From the NCBI RefSeq assembly GCF_001623875.1, contig NZ_LWAE01000001.1:992001-1056000 (forward strand): 64,000 nt of DNA, written 5' to 3'. Made by a program: the position numbers and the translations under genes. Source of the DNA: Clostridium magnum DSM 2767. Lineage in GTDB: Bacteria > Bacillota > Clostridia > Clostridiales > Clostridiaceae. Shown one piece after another: positions 42,326-51,169 of the stretch (position 1 is its first letter; every line of letters begins with the position of its first letter). The notes beneath the pieces are model-generated. The model did no database searches, was not told the DNA's origin, and saw nothing but the letters and a program-made list of their open reading frames with translations.

Positions 42326-43033
42326 ATGCTTAGTTTTAATTTTAGTGGTAAGAATAGCTACGATGATTTTGGAATTTTAATAGCACAAAGGCCGAGCATT
42401 CCTTCTCCAAAGCGTAGAATAAGCACAACAAACATTCCAGGAAGAGATTCTAATTTAAGGTTTGATGAGAAAACATATGAAGATATAACACTAACCGTTG
42501 AATGTTCAGTAAAAGATAAACAAAACCTTGCAAATAAGCTGGATGATATAAAAGCTTGGCTCTTTAATGCAGGAGAAAGTAATTTGACATTTAATTTTCA
42601 ATCAGATAAAAAGTATATTGCACAAGTAGTAAATGCTATTGATTTTAAACAAGTCTATAAATATTTCAGCGAGTTTCCAATAATCTTTAACTGCAGACCT
42701 TTTAAGTATGCAACCCAAAATACTGCAGTAGTAATAAATCAATCAAAAACCTCAATAACTAATCCAGGAACCATTGAAAGTGAACCTATAACAAGTATTT
42801 ATGGATCAGGTGATATAGTTTTAAAAATAAATGGAGAGCAAATAAGCTTTAAAGGTATAACTGAGAAAGTCATAGTAAATTCAGTTATACAGGACTGTTA
42901 TGATGATACAGGAAATAATTTAAATGGGAAAATGAGTGGTGAATTTTTAAAACTAAAACCAGGTGAAAACATTATAGAGTGGAGCGGCGGAGTTACTAAA
43001 ATAGAGCTTTTACCAAACTGGCGGTGGTTGTAA
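42326..43033 (+). CDS. distal tail protein (Dit-like)
   Basis: 235 residues, ribosome site GGGAGG. YDDFGILIAQRPSIPSPKRR, NIPGRDSNLRFDEKTYEDITLTVEC and YKYFSEFPIIFNCRPFKYAT are typical of siphovirus Dit proteins, which form the hub at the tail tip. Stop overlaps the next start (TAATG). Confidence 0.9.
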   Translation: MLSFNFSGKNSYDDFGILIAQRPSIPSPKRRISTTNIPGRDSNLRFDEKTYEDITLTVECSVKDKQNLANKLDDIKAWLFNAGESNLTFNFQSDKKYIAQVVNAIDFKQVYKYFSEFPIIFNCRPFKYATQNTAVVINQSKTSITNPGTIESEPITSIYGSGDIVLKINGEQISFKGITEKVIVNSVIQDCYDDTGNNLNGKMSGEFLKLKPGENIIEWSGGVTKIELLPNWRWL

Positions 43034-44889
43034 TGATATGCATCTACGATAAGAAAACTACTAAAGGAAACTTTGATAATAATGGTCTTGGAATATTAAG
43101 TGAAGCTATAAGCTGCTATATTATAGAAGAATTAAATGGAGATTATTCTTTAGAGCTTGAGTATCCTGCCAATTCTAAGAAATCAAAGTATCTTGAAGAA
43201 TGGAATATTATCAAAGCAGATGGTCAGCTTTTTAGGATATATAAAGTAGAAAAAAACAGTGATGGCAAAAACGTTATTAAAGTATGGTCAAAACACATAT
43301 TTTATGATTTAGCCTACTATTTTATCGAAAGTATGAAAGCTGAAAATTGTAGTGTAAAAACAGCATTACAAAAATCTTTAATAGGAGATTTACTTACTAT
43401 ATATACAGTAGATAGTGATATTATAACTGCAAATTCAATTAGTGTAATTGAGAAAAATCCTGTAGAAGCTATATTTTCTATAATTGATATATGGGCATGC
43501 GGGGAACTGAAAAGAGATAACTTCGATATAAAAATCCTCAATTCTATTGGTAAAGATGCAGGAGTTCTGATTGCTCAGGGTAAAAATATAGTTGGTTTAA
43601 AGTTTAATGTAGATACCACCAGCGTTGTAACAAAGCTTTATCCAGTAGGAAAAGATGGCATCAAGCTTACTGAAAAATATATAAGTGTTCCTAATTGGAA
43701 TAGTGATAAGTATCCACCATTTCCAATCATAAAGAAGGTAGAATTCAAAGAAGCAGAAGATGAAGTTACTTTAAGACTGCTGGCTAAAGAATCAGCAAAT
43801 GTAATAGGGTTAAGTAAAGTAAGTATAGATGTGGATTTCATTGAACTTAGTAAAACAAAGGAATATGAAAATTATAAACATCTTCAAACTGTTAACATAG
43901 GCGATTTAGTTATAGTAAGGCACAAAGACTTTGAAATAGATGTGAAAGTGCCTGTGCTTAAAATAAAGAAGGATGTTCTAACTGGTGTAAATGTTAAAGT
44001 TGAACTTGGGCAACCCAAAGATAACATATTAAATCAATTAGATATGGGTATTATTAAGACAACTATAGATGAACTTGGTAATAAGGTAGCTGAAGCCTTA
44101 AGCTCTATGCTTTATTATGCTAACCCTACAGCACTAACAGTGGGAACAACAGCAATAGAACCAATATATCTTGGAGTTACAGCAGTATCATCCACCAACC
44201 TTTCTATGAATTTTTGTATGTACTGTACAGCTAGTTCTGTATGCACTGTAACAATTCAAATTCAGCTTGATAACAAAGATATTCCCTTTACTCCAAAACA
44301 AAAATTGCAGCAAGGTGATAACGTTGTAGGAATACCTCTTGGAATACCACAGGTTTCAAGAGGACCACATTATATTGCTGTATTTTTGAAAGTAGACACA
44401 GGTACATTAAGTATACCGATGTTTAATCTTCAGTGTATGATTGATGGTAGAAATCTTCAAGGAGGATTAAGTGCAGATCCTGCACATGCAGAATGTTTTG
44501 AAAAGCAGGGGCTTGTAAATATGAATGGGTTGTATATGAGTAAAATTAAGAGCAGCTGTGGAGATATCAAGCTAGAAAATCCGTATACACAAGCCTTCAC
44601 TAATCATCTTACTGTTGATATATCAGCAATAGCCAGTGGAAAGCAAATGAATACAAATTATGCTATTTCACTTAAAAAGTATGGTGAAATTTTATATTTT
44701 AATCCTCAGTATAAGTACAAATATTCAATAGATGACAATGTATTAATAATAGATAATGATGGACTTTACTTTAAAACAGTTTATGAAGGAACAGCAGTTT
44801 CTGAAACTATAGATACAGGCAAAATGTACAGCTTTCAGTTATTAGACAGCAGCAATTTTGCAAGTATTGAAAAATTGGAGGTTAAGTAG
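43033..44889 (+). CDS. tail-associated protein, prophage endopeptidase tail family (Tal-like)
   Basis: 618 residues from ATG 43033. The first ~330 residues match the gp27-like/prophage endopeptidase tail fold: IEELNGDYSLELEYPANSKKSKYLEEWNIIKADGQ style sequence, NIGDLVIVRH and LGQPKDNILNQL. The C-terminal ~250 residues are beta-rich. No clear hydrolase motif is seen, so wall cleavage is uncertain. Confidence 0.85.
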   Translation: MICIYDKKTTKGNFDNNGLGILSEAISCYIIEELNGDYSLELEYPANSKKSKYLEEWNIIKADGQLFRIYKVEKNSDGKNVIKVWSKHIFYDLAYYFIESMKAENCSVKTALQKSLIGDLLTIYTVDSDIITANSISVIEKNPVEAIFSIIDIWACGELKRDNFDIKILNSIGKDAGVLIAQGKNIVGLKFNVDTTSVVTKLYPVGKDGIKLTEKYISVPNWNSDKYPPFPIIKKVEFKEAEDEVTLRLLAKESANVIGLSKVSIDVDFIELSKTKEYENYKHLQTVNIGDLVIVRHKDFEIDVKVPVLKIKKDVLTGVNVKVELGQPKDNILNQLDMGIIKTTIDELGNKVAEALSSMLYYANPTALTVGTTAIEPIYLGVTAVSSTNLSMNFCMYCTASSVCTVTIQIQLDNKDIPFTPKQKLQQGDNVVGIPLGIPQVSRGPHYIAVFLKVDTGTLSIPMFNLQCMIDGRNLQGGLSADPAHAECFEKQGLVNMNGLYMSKIKSSCGDIKLENPYTQAFTNHLTVDISAIASGKQMNTNYAISLKKYGEILYFNPQYKYKYSIDDNVLIIDNDGLYFKTVYEGTAVSETIDTGKMYSFQLLDSSNFASIEKLEVK

Positions 44890-44890
44890 T

Positions 44891-46018
44891 ATGGGAGTAT
44901 ATAGTACTAATATAATTGCTCCAAAAGGAAATAGCGGCATGACTTCAGTAAGCTCTCATAATGATGATAATACAGTAAGTTTTTCAGACATAGGTTTTGA
45001 TTTTTTCTACAATGGAGTAAATTGTAGAACTACCATTAACAGTAATGGTAATTCATGGCTTGGTTTTACTGGAGCAAATGAGCAGCTTAAGATAAATAGA
45101 AGAGATGCAGGAGCAGATAACATTTATTATGCTAAAGAAACTGTAAATGATAAACCTACCTTTAGAATAAGATGGGAAGGTCATCAAAGCTACAGCACTT
45201 GGGGAACTCTTGATTTGGTATGGGAACTTATACTTTATAATGATGGTGCTATGGTCCTTGTTATTGAAAAGATACCGAATACAGGAACAAATGCTTTTGA
45301 AAACCCTACACTTGGAACTACTAATTTAACTCTTGAAAATAATAAATCTTATGCGTTTGTTCCACAGCAGGATCGAGGGAAAGCATATACTGTTCAAGAA
45401 GGTTCATATATTCAAACTAATATAAAATATCTTATGGTAGATGGAAATGATATTAAACATTGGGACACAGCATCTTCAAGTTATGTTAAGGTTGCAGAAT
45501 TACCGTTAGCTGCAGATAAGTTTCAAACCTATGGTGATTACTCATACCGTAAAGAAAGAACAGGTATAACAAGTTCAGCTCCAAGCTTAAAAATATGGTC
45601 ACCTTTAGCAGAAATGCCTGCACCAAAGGTAACTCAAACAATTAAGCCTAAGCCAATAATAGTAAGTATGAAAGATGATATTTCATTTAGTGAAGCATAT
45701 ATAAAAGATATCATGAATGCAGTAATAACCTCAGATAATATAGGCAGTGGAATTATAGCTTTTATAGTAAGTACAGATAGTGGAGTCTCATGGAAAACAT
45801 GTAATGGAAGTTCGTGGGTGTTAGTAGATATAACAAATATACAGGATGTGAAAAATAAAGGAATGTCTGTGACAATTCTTCAAGGAATTACTGAAGCACA
45901 ATGGACATCTCTTGGTATTTCAAATAAGAAGATAAGATTTGCTTGGTATATGGAAGTTACATCAAGTACAGATATTTTAAAGTTAAAGCAAGTAAGGGTT
46001 AATTATAATACAAACTAG
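44891..46018 (+). CDS. minor tail/baseplate protein of unknown fold
   Basis: 375 residues from ATG 44891 (GGAGG upstream). N-terminal beta-rich domain: FDFFYNGVNCRTTINSNGNSWLGFTG and FRIRWEGHQSYSTWGTLDLVWELILYNDGAMVLVIEK, resembling PEP-CTERM/nidogen-like beta sandwich patterns. The C-terminus ends in a sandwich typical of tail fibres. Located after Tal, so likely a receptor-side baseplate component (inference). Confidence 0.75.
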   Translation: MGVYSTNIIAPKGNSGMTSVSSHNDDNTVSFSDIGFDFFYNGVNCRTTINSNGNSWLGFTGANEQLKINRRDAGADNIYYAKETVNDKPTFRIRWEGHQSYSTWGTLDLVWELILYNDGAMVLVIEKIPNTGTNAFENPTLGTTNLTLENNKSYAFVPQQDRGKAYTVQEGSYIQTNIKYLMVDGNDIKHWDTASSSYVKVAELPLAADKFQTYGDYSYRKERTGITSSAPSLKIWSPLAEMPAPKVTQTIKPKPIIVSMKDDISFSEAYIKDIMNAVITSDNIGSGIIAFIVSTDSGVSWKTCNGSSWVLVDITNIQDVKNKGMSVTILQGITEAQWTSLGISNKKIRFAWYMEVTSSTDILKLKQVRVNYNTN

Positions 46019-46021
46019 GAC

Positions 46022-46045
46022 TAAGTGGATGTTCTCACTTAAAGA
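46022..46045 (+). terminator. weak hairpin after the tail gene
   Basis: TAAGTG (46022-46027) / CACTTA (46036-46041), a 6-bp stem with an 8-base loop, no strong T-run. It marks the left side of the inserted cassette. Confidence 0.4.
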
Positions 46046-46211
46046 TTATGAAGAAAACTTTAGTTGATTAAATTTAATTATATATAGAAATTAATTAATG
46101 CGTAATTAGGTAATAAAGCACATTCTATATTTAACTGTAGAAATAAATTATGGATAAATAGATAATGTAAAAATTCATGCTATAATTATAATGTTAGGAG
46201 GAGATGATAGG

Positions 46212-46649
46212 ATGGACTCTGGAATTATTGGTGAATATTATACATTGTGTGAATTGTGGAGAAATAATTATAAAGCTATTAAATCTAATAATCCAATACA
46301 GGATGGATGGGATATTATAGTTTTATTAGAAAATAAGAATGTTAAGTTACAAGTTAAAACAATAAATTGGAAACTATCATCAAGTAAAGTTATTAACGGC
46401 GATTTTCAAGGCGATTTTGATTTTTTAGTAGTTGTTTTATTAGAATTTAACCATAAAAAGTATACTACTTTGATAATTCCAAAATGTAAATTAAAAGAAA
46501 GACCTAAAAGCCAGCCTAGAGGTATAATGGATGAAGGTGGGAATTTCCTATATACAAATGAAACTATGACTTGGAAAACTTTGGATTATATAAAACATAA
46601 AAGTATATTTAAGGTATATAAAGATAATTGGGATCAAGTAACAGAATAG
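46212..46649 (+). CDS. PD-(D/E)XK nuclease-fold protein (DUF4365-like) of a tail-region cassette
   Basis: 145 residues from ATG 46212 (AGGAGG upstream). The core has E in GEYYTLCELWRNN, D in DGWDIIVLLE and Q-x-K in VKLQVKTINWKL, the E/D/QxK pattern of restriction-like nucleases such as DUF4365 or resolvase-like folds. A TATAAT at about 46185 may give it its own promoter. It does not resemble a virion protein and is paired with an HExxH protein. DNA cleavage and defence roles are inferred. Confidence 0.65.
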   Translation: MDSGIIGEYYTLCELWRNNYKAIKSNNPIQDGWDIIVLLENKNVKLQVKTINWKLSSSKVINGDFQGDFDFLVVVLLEFNHKKYTTLIIPKCKLKERPKSQPRGIMDEGGNFLYTNETMTWKTLDYIKHKSIFKVYKDNWDQVTE

Positions 46650-46703
46650 AAAAGATTCTTTAGTGTCTTTTTAATAAATATATAATACTTAGAGGTGATT
46701 ATT

Positions 46704-47213
46704 ATGGATATATATGAAGGTAGGCGATTTATAAAACAACTACTTAACAAACATCAAATTAGCATAAGTGGTATTGAAGAAACAAATTGTGATGAATTTG
46801 ATGCATACTATGACCAAAATAAGAATAAGATATTCTTTAATTTTGAGAACATTAAAAAAAGTGCAACTTATTTTCAAATAAATTTAGATGATTATTTTGA
46901 AATTATTACATGCCATGAAATTGGACATATAATGGACTTGAAAGACAATGGAGGGTATTACAAATCTATATATGACGAGTGCAAACAAGAAATGAAAGAT
47001 ATTAATTTTGGTAAAGATAGCAATGATGATAAATATGAAAAAATGGATAAATTGACTATGAAACTTAATAAGGTAGAAAATATGAGAGAAGAATTAGCGT
47101 GGGAAAAAGGAGTCGACTTAGTTAGAGATGATTTAATAGAAAAATATAATAATTTTGCCCATGAAGTTATTTCACAACTAAAACAAAAAAATCATATTAG
47201 AAAGAGCAAATGA
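46704..47213 (+). CDS. HExxH putative zinc peptidase of the tail-region cassette
   Basis: 169 residues from ATG 46704 (AGAGGTG upstream). Zinc motif CHEIGHIMDLKD at about 73-84. A later REELAWEKGVDL could give the third ligand (Glu). No signal peptide or membrane segment, so cytoplasmic, like ImmA/IrrE or antirestriction-type peptidases. It follows the nuclease-fold gene by 54 bases and ends at a strong terminator, so the two form a unit. Substrate unknown. Confidence 0.7.
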   Translation: MDIYEGRRFIKQLLNKHQISISGIEETNCDEFDAYYDQNKNKIFFNFENIKKSATYFQINLDDYFEIITCHEIGHIMDLKDNGGYYKSIYDECKQEMKDINFGKDSNDDKYEKMDKLTMKLNKVENMREELAWEKGVDLVRDDLIEKYNNFAHEVISQLKQKNHIRKSK

Positions 47214-47221
47214 TATGACTA

Positions 47222-47256
47222 AATCCTATATCTAGTGGTATAGGATTCTTTATTTG
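47222..47256 (+). terminator. terminator closing the nuclease/peptidase cassette
   Basis: Perfect 9-bp stem AATCCTATA (47222-47230) / TATAGGATT (47239-47247), an 8-base loop, then CTTTATTT. Confidence 0.85.
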
Positions 47257-47315
47257 CCCCAAATTATAAAATATAGATTTTAAATACGGATAAATAACTA
47301 GAGCGGGGGAGTATC

Positions 47316-48668
47316 ATGCCATACAAAGAAAGTTTAGCTTACAGCAGAGATTTAATAAAAGGAACTAACATAGAAGTATTAAAGACAAAATTAATAAGAC
47401 CATTTACAGGTACTGCTACAGTTAAGTTATATGATTCGCTTACAGGAAAGCAGACTTATGAAGCTAAAAGTGAAAACAGAATATCCGCAGTATTTGGCAA
47501 CATGGCTTATCTTGATGGTTTTTATTACCCAATGTTAGATAATGCTCAAGATAATATACTTAACGATATATATGTAACTTATCCCTTTAGAATAATGGTT
47601 TTAACTACAGGAGATATTCCAGAAGATCCTTATGATTATTTTACTTGGGGAAACATAGTAGGTTATGCGGATAGTGTTTATACTTACAGTGGTAATGATA
47701 ATTTAAGAGGTAGTATAAACAAAACTGAAACTACAAGAATTACTGGTACAAAGCATTATGTTATGGATTTTCCTACCAATGCAGCTAATGGAACTTTTAA
47801 AAGCATATATTGGATGGGAGGAGCTAGTACAGATACTAATGCTCAAAGTCCAAGAATAAATCCAGCATATACTAAAAAAACATTAGAATCAGGCGGTAGT
47901 GGGATATACTTACCAGATTATAATTTATGTACAGATGAAACTAATCTCTATGTACTAAAGACTAGTTCAACAACTTTATTTGTATATGATAAGAATACTT
48001 GTGTCAAGAAAAACAATATAACTCTTCCAACAGCGGCAAAAGCCATGGCTTATGATGGTACAAACTTTTGGATATTAATAAGTGATGGCTCTTTTAAAAA
48101 GTTAGATAAGAATTTTGCAGTAGTAGCTTCTTATTCAAAAAGTGCTGCAATCCCAGCTGACCTTGTTTATGGTGTGCAGTATTTTGATATTGTGGTAAGT
48201 GATGCTTATGTCTATATAACTTATACTGGATGTACAGACACATCAGGTTCAAATTCTAAATATAAAAGCTGTGTAGCAAAGTATAACAAAGATGGGACTT
48301 TTGCTAGTAAGACTGAAATATACAGCGGGAGTTATGGAGCTATTACATTAACCAAAATACCTAATAATAAATTATGGGCGGTAATAGTCTATGGTACTTG
48401 TCTACAATTAAATAGTGATTTAACCACATATGGTACCTCAAGCTTAAGTTATAATAGCTACAATAGTATTGTTTGGGATAATGATACATCTACTATGTTT
48501 ACATTTAACGGTAGTGGCTATGGAGAATTGAAACAGCAGTATATTGTTCCAGCAGCTGCACATACACTTTTACCAGAAGCAATAACAAAAACGCCAACTA
48601 ACACAATGAAAATACAATATGATTTTACCTGTGATTATGTAAATCCGTTGGATATGTCAACGCATTAA
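47316..48668 (+). CDS. tail fibre/baseplate protein with propeller-like repeats
   Basis: 450 residues; GGGGGAG before the ATG. An N-terminal ~180-residue attachment part (YPFRIMVLTTGDIPEDPYDYFTWG) is followed by strand repeats of the type ETNLYVLKTSSTTLFVYDK, TNFWILISDGSFKKLDK and AYVYITYTG, suggesting a beta-propeller. The cluster position before holin suits a receptor-binding protein (inference). Confidence 0.75.
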   Translation: MPYKESLAYSRDLIKGTNIEVLKTKLIRPFTGTATVKLYDSLTGKQTYEAKSENRISAVFGNMAYLDGFYYPMLDNAQDNILNDIYVTYPFRIMVLTTGDIPEDPYDYFTWGNIVGYADSVYTYSGNDNLRGSINKTETTRITGTKHYVMDFPTNAANGTFKSIYWMGGASTDTNAQSPRINPAYTKKTLESGGSGIYLPDYNLCTDETNLYVLKTSSTTLFVYDKNTCVKKNNITLPTAAKAMAYDGTNFWILISDGSFKKLDKNFAVVASYSKSAAIPADLVYGVQYFDIVVSDAYVYITYTGCTDTSGSNSKYKSCVAKYNKDGTFASKTEIYSGSYGAITLTKIPNNKLWAVIVYGTCLQLNSDLTTYGTSSLSYNSYNSIVWDNDTSTMFTFNGSGYGELKQQYIVPAAAHTLLPEAITKTPTNTMKIQYDFTCDYVNPLDMSTH

Positions 48669-48684
48669 TAAGGGAGGACAAGAA

Positions 48685-49095
48685 ATGAAAAATTTGATTA
48701 ATAGTTTCCAAGCTATATTTGCGGCCATTGGTGGTTATATAGGTTGGTTTTTAGGAGGAGTTGATGGCTTTATGTATGCATTGATTACCTTTGTTATCAT
48801 TGACTATTTAACAGGCTTAATGGTAGCAGTGGTAGATAGAAAGCTATCAAGTGAAATTGGTTTTAGAGGAATCTTTAAAAAAGTACTTATTTTTGTTTTT
48901 GTAGGTATAGCAAATATAATAGATGTTAATTTGATTAAAAACGGTAGCGCAATTCGCAGTGCTGTTATTTTTTTCTATATTTCTAATGAAGGTATAAGTA
49001 TTATAGAAAATTCAGCTAAGATAGGACTACCAATACCAAAGAAATTAAAGGATATTTTAGAGCAGCTAAATAAGGAGGAAAAACTTAATGGCTAG
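48685..49095 (+). CDS. phage holin (Holin_4/Bhl-like)
   Basis: 136 residues, GGGAGG upstream. Three to four hydrophobic segments: AIFAAIGGYIGWFLGG, MYALITFVIIDYLTGLMVAV, VLIFVFVGIANIIDV and SAVIFFYISNEGISIIENSAK, the last typical of this holin family. C-terminus short and charged. Makes the membrane lesion that frees or activates the amidase. Overlaps the lysin gene by 8 bases. Confidence 0.92.
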   Translation: MKNLINSFQAIFAAIGGYIGWFLGGVDGFMYALITFVIIDYLTGLMVAVVDRKLSSEIGFRGIFKKVLIFVFVGIANIIDVNLIKNGSAIRSAVIFFYISNEGISIIENSAKIGLPIPKKLKDILEQLNKEEKLNG

Positions 49096-49771
49096 ATTAT
49101 GTTTTGATTATGGACATGGTGGAGATGATCCAGGAGCAACCTATAATAATAGAGAGGAATCTAATGATGTATTAGATTTAGGAAAAGCTGTAGCAGCAGA
49201 GGTAAGAAGGCATGGAGCTGTAGTTGATGAAACAAGAACTTCAGATGCTACAGTAAGTCTTAATGATAGAAGTGCTTTTGAAAATAGAAATACTTATGAT
49301 TACTTTATATCCTTTCATAGAAATGCTTATGAACCAGAAAAGGCTAGAGGAGCTGAAACTTACACATATTTAAATTCAGGAGCAAAATCTAAAAGTTTGG
49401 CTCAAAGGATACAAACATCTCTTGTAGCCTTGGGTTTTACAGATAGAGGGGTAAAGGAAGCTAACTATTATGTATTAAGAGAAACCAAGGCTCCAGCAGT
49501 GTTAATAGAGATAGGCTTTATTGATAACACAGAAGATAATAATTTGTTTGATTCAAAGAGAAATGGAATAATAAAGGGATTAGCAAAAGAAATATTAGCA
49601 CAAGTAGGAGTTGATTACGTTGAAACTTCAATAGCAATTCAACCAGAAGATGGTCAAACTCTCTATAGAGTAATGGCTGGTTCATATTCAGTAAGAGAAA
49701 ATGCTGAAAATCAAGTGCAGAAGTTAAAGGCAGCAGGCTTTGATGCAACAATTATAATATTTAATAAGTAG
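49088..49771 (+). CDS. endolysin: N-acetylmuramoyl-L-alanine amidase with SPOR domain
   Basis: 227 residues. Amidase_3 zinc ligands: His in FDYGHGGDDPGA, Glu in the following helix, His in FISFHRNA and catalytic Glu in VLIEIGFIDN. C-terminal ~45 residues (LYRVMAGSYSVRENAENQVQKLKAAGF) are a SPOR domain binding denuded peptidoglycan. No signal peptide, so export depends on the holin. Confidence 0.95.
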   Translation: MARLCFDYGHGGDDPGATYNNREESNDVLDLGKAVAAEVRRHGAVVDETRTSDATVSLNDRSAFENRNTYDYFISFHRNAYEPEKARGAETYTYLNSGAKSKSLAQRIQTSLVALGFTDRGVKEANYYVLRETKAPAVLIEIGFIDNTEDNNLFDSKRNGIIKGLAKEILAQVGVDYVETSIAIQPEDGQTLYRVMAGSYSVRENAENQVQKLKAAGFDATIIIFNK

Positions 49772-49808
49772 CCGTTACTTAAGGTTTTAGGTAGCGGCTT
49801 TTAGTTTT
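49770..49808 (+). terminator. terminator at end of late operon
   Basis: Stem AGCCGTTAC (49770-49778) / GTAGCGGCT (49791-49799) with one mismatch, then TTTAGTTTT. Confidence 0.8.
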
Positions 49809-49815
49809 ATATAGC

Positions 49816-49849
49816 TTGACTTATGTCACCTTTAGAGTGATATATGGTA
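49816..49849 (+). promoter_or_regulatory. shared phage promoter box (copy before the recombinases)
   Basis: TTGACT (49816-49821), 19 bases, then TATATG within TTTAGAGTGATATATGGTA (49831-49849). This is the same box, with one change, as at 27902-27920, and with the same distance to the -35-like element. Confidence 0.6.
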
Positions 49850-49879
49850 GTACGAATTTGATAGAAAGGAGAAAATTTA

Positions 49880-51169
49880 ATGCGTGTAAGAATTATAGAG
49901 CCTATTTTAAAAGTGAAAAAGCAGAAGAAAAGAGTATGTGCTTATGCAAGAGTTTCAACTGATAGTGAAAAGCAAGAAGAATCTCTAGAAAATCAAATAC
50001 AATACTATGAAAATATCATTTCTAATAATCCAGACTATGAATTTGCAGGAGTGTTCGCAGATAAGGGTATTACAGGAACTACTGAAAATAGACCAGAATT
50101 TCAAAGGATGCTTGGGCTTGCTAGAGATGGTAAGATAGATTTGATAATCACAAAATCTATATCGAGATTTGCAAGGAATACTGCTATTGTTTTAGAAACT
50201 GTAAGACAGCTAAAAGATATATGTGTAGAAGTCAGATTTGAAAAAGAAAATATAAATACCTTATCAGGGGACGGTGAGTTAATGCTTACTGTCCTCTCTT
50301 CTTTTGCACAGGAAGAAAGCAAGAATGTAAGTGATAACCTTAAATGGAGAGCAAAAAAGAAATTTGAACAAGGTGAATTAATAATAAACACCACAAGGTT
50401 TTTAGGGTATGACAAGGATGAATATGGAGATTTAATTATAAATCCTAAAGAGGCTGAGGTGGTGAGAAGAATTTTTAATGAATACCTAAGTGGTAAAGGC
50501 GGCTTCACCATTGCAAAGGAACTTAATGTTGAGGGTGTGCAAACTATTAGTAGAAAGAAATGGTGTGAAAGCTCTATATATTTAATATTAAAGAATGAGA
50601 AGTACAAGGGCGATGCTATACTTCAGAAATATTATACACCAGACCATTTGAAAAAGCGTTCTGTAAGGAATAGAGGCGAGATTGACAGCTATTATATAGA
50701 AGATAATCATTCAGCTATTATTTCAAGAGAAATGTGGGAACAGGTTCAAGAAGAAATTAAAAGAAGAGCAGAAGCAAAAGGAAATGTTGCAGGAGATACA
50801 TATAAGTACGCTAAAAGGTATCCATTAACAGGAATGCTATACTGCAGTAAATGTGGATCTACCTTAAGGAGACGGACTTGGAATAGCAAGTATTCTTGTA
50901 AAAAGATAGTTTGGCAATGCAGTAATTATATTAAAAACGGAAAAGATGCCTGTACTGGAACATCAATTGATGATGATTTTATAAGTAGGCTTAATATAAA
51001 GGAAGAAATTATTGTAAGGGAGGAAGTCAAAGATGGCAAGAAACATTACAGTTATACCTGCAAGAGCAAACAGGGGCAATCTAGAGGAGCAAATACAGCA
51101 GCAAAAAAAGAAAATGGCAGCCTATTGCAGAGTATCAACAGACCAATTAGAACAGTTATCAAGTTATGA
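49880..51169 (+). CDS. large serine recombinase, first of a tandem pair
   Basis: 429 residues, GAAAGGAG upstream. Resolvase domain with catalytic Ser in AYARVSTDSEKQ, then TKSISRFARN. The recombinase domain follows (FLGYDKDEYGDLIINPKEAEVVRRIF) with a zinc ribbon YCSKCGSTL...CSNY. It continues 137 bases into the second gene in another frame, giving a low-complexity tail (KSKQGQSRGANTAAKKENGS). Likely catalyses phage integration or excision together with the second protein. Confidence 0.88.
   Translation: MRVRIIEPILKVKKQKKRVCAYARVSTDSEKQEESLENQIQYYENIISNNPDYEFAGVFADKGITGTTENRPEFQRMLGLARDGKIDLIITKSISRFARNTAIVLETVRQLKDICVEVRFEKENINTLSGDGELMLTVLSSFAQEESKNVSDNLKWRAKKKFEQGELIINTTRFLGYDKDEYGDLIINPKEAEVVRRIFNEYLSGKGGFTIAKELNVEGVQTISRKKWCESSIYLILKNEKYKGDAILQKYYTPDHLKKRSVRNRGEIDSYYIEDNHSAIISREMWEQVQEEIKRRAEAKGNVAGDTYKYAKRYPLTGMLYCSKCGSTLRRRTWNSKYSCKKIVWQCSNYIKNGKDACTGTSIDDDFISRLNIKEEIIVREEVKDGKKHYSYTCKSKQGQSRGANTAAKKENGSLLQSINRPIRTVIKL

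Noticed and set aside
50101-50607. Long open frame on the reverse strand inside the first recombinase
   Set aside because: Shadow of the recombinase coding frame, with no ribosome site or recognisable protein features.
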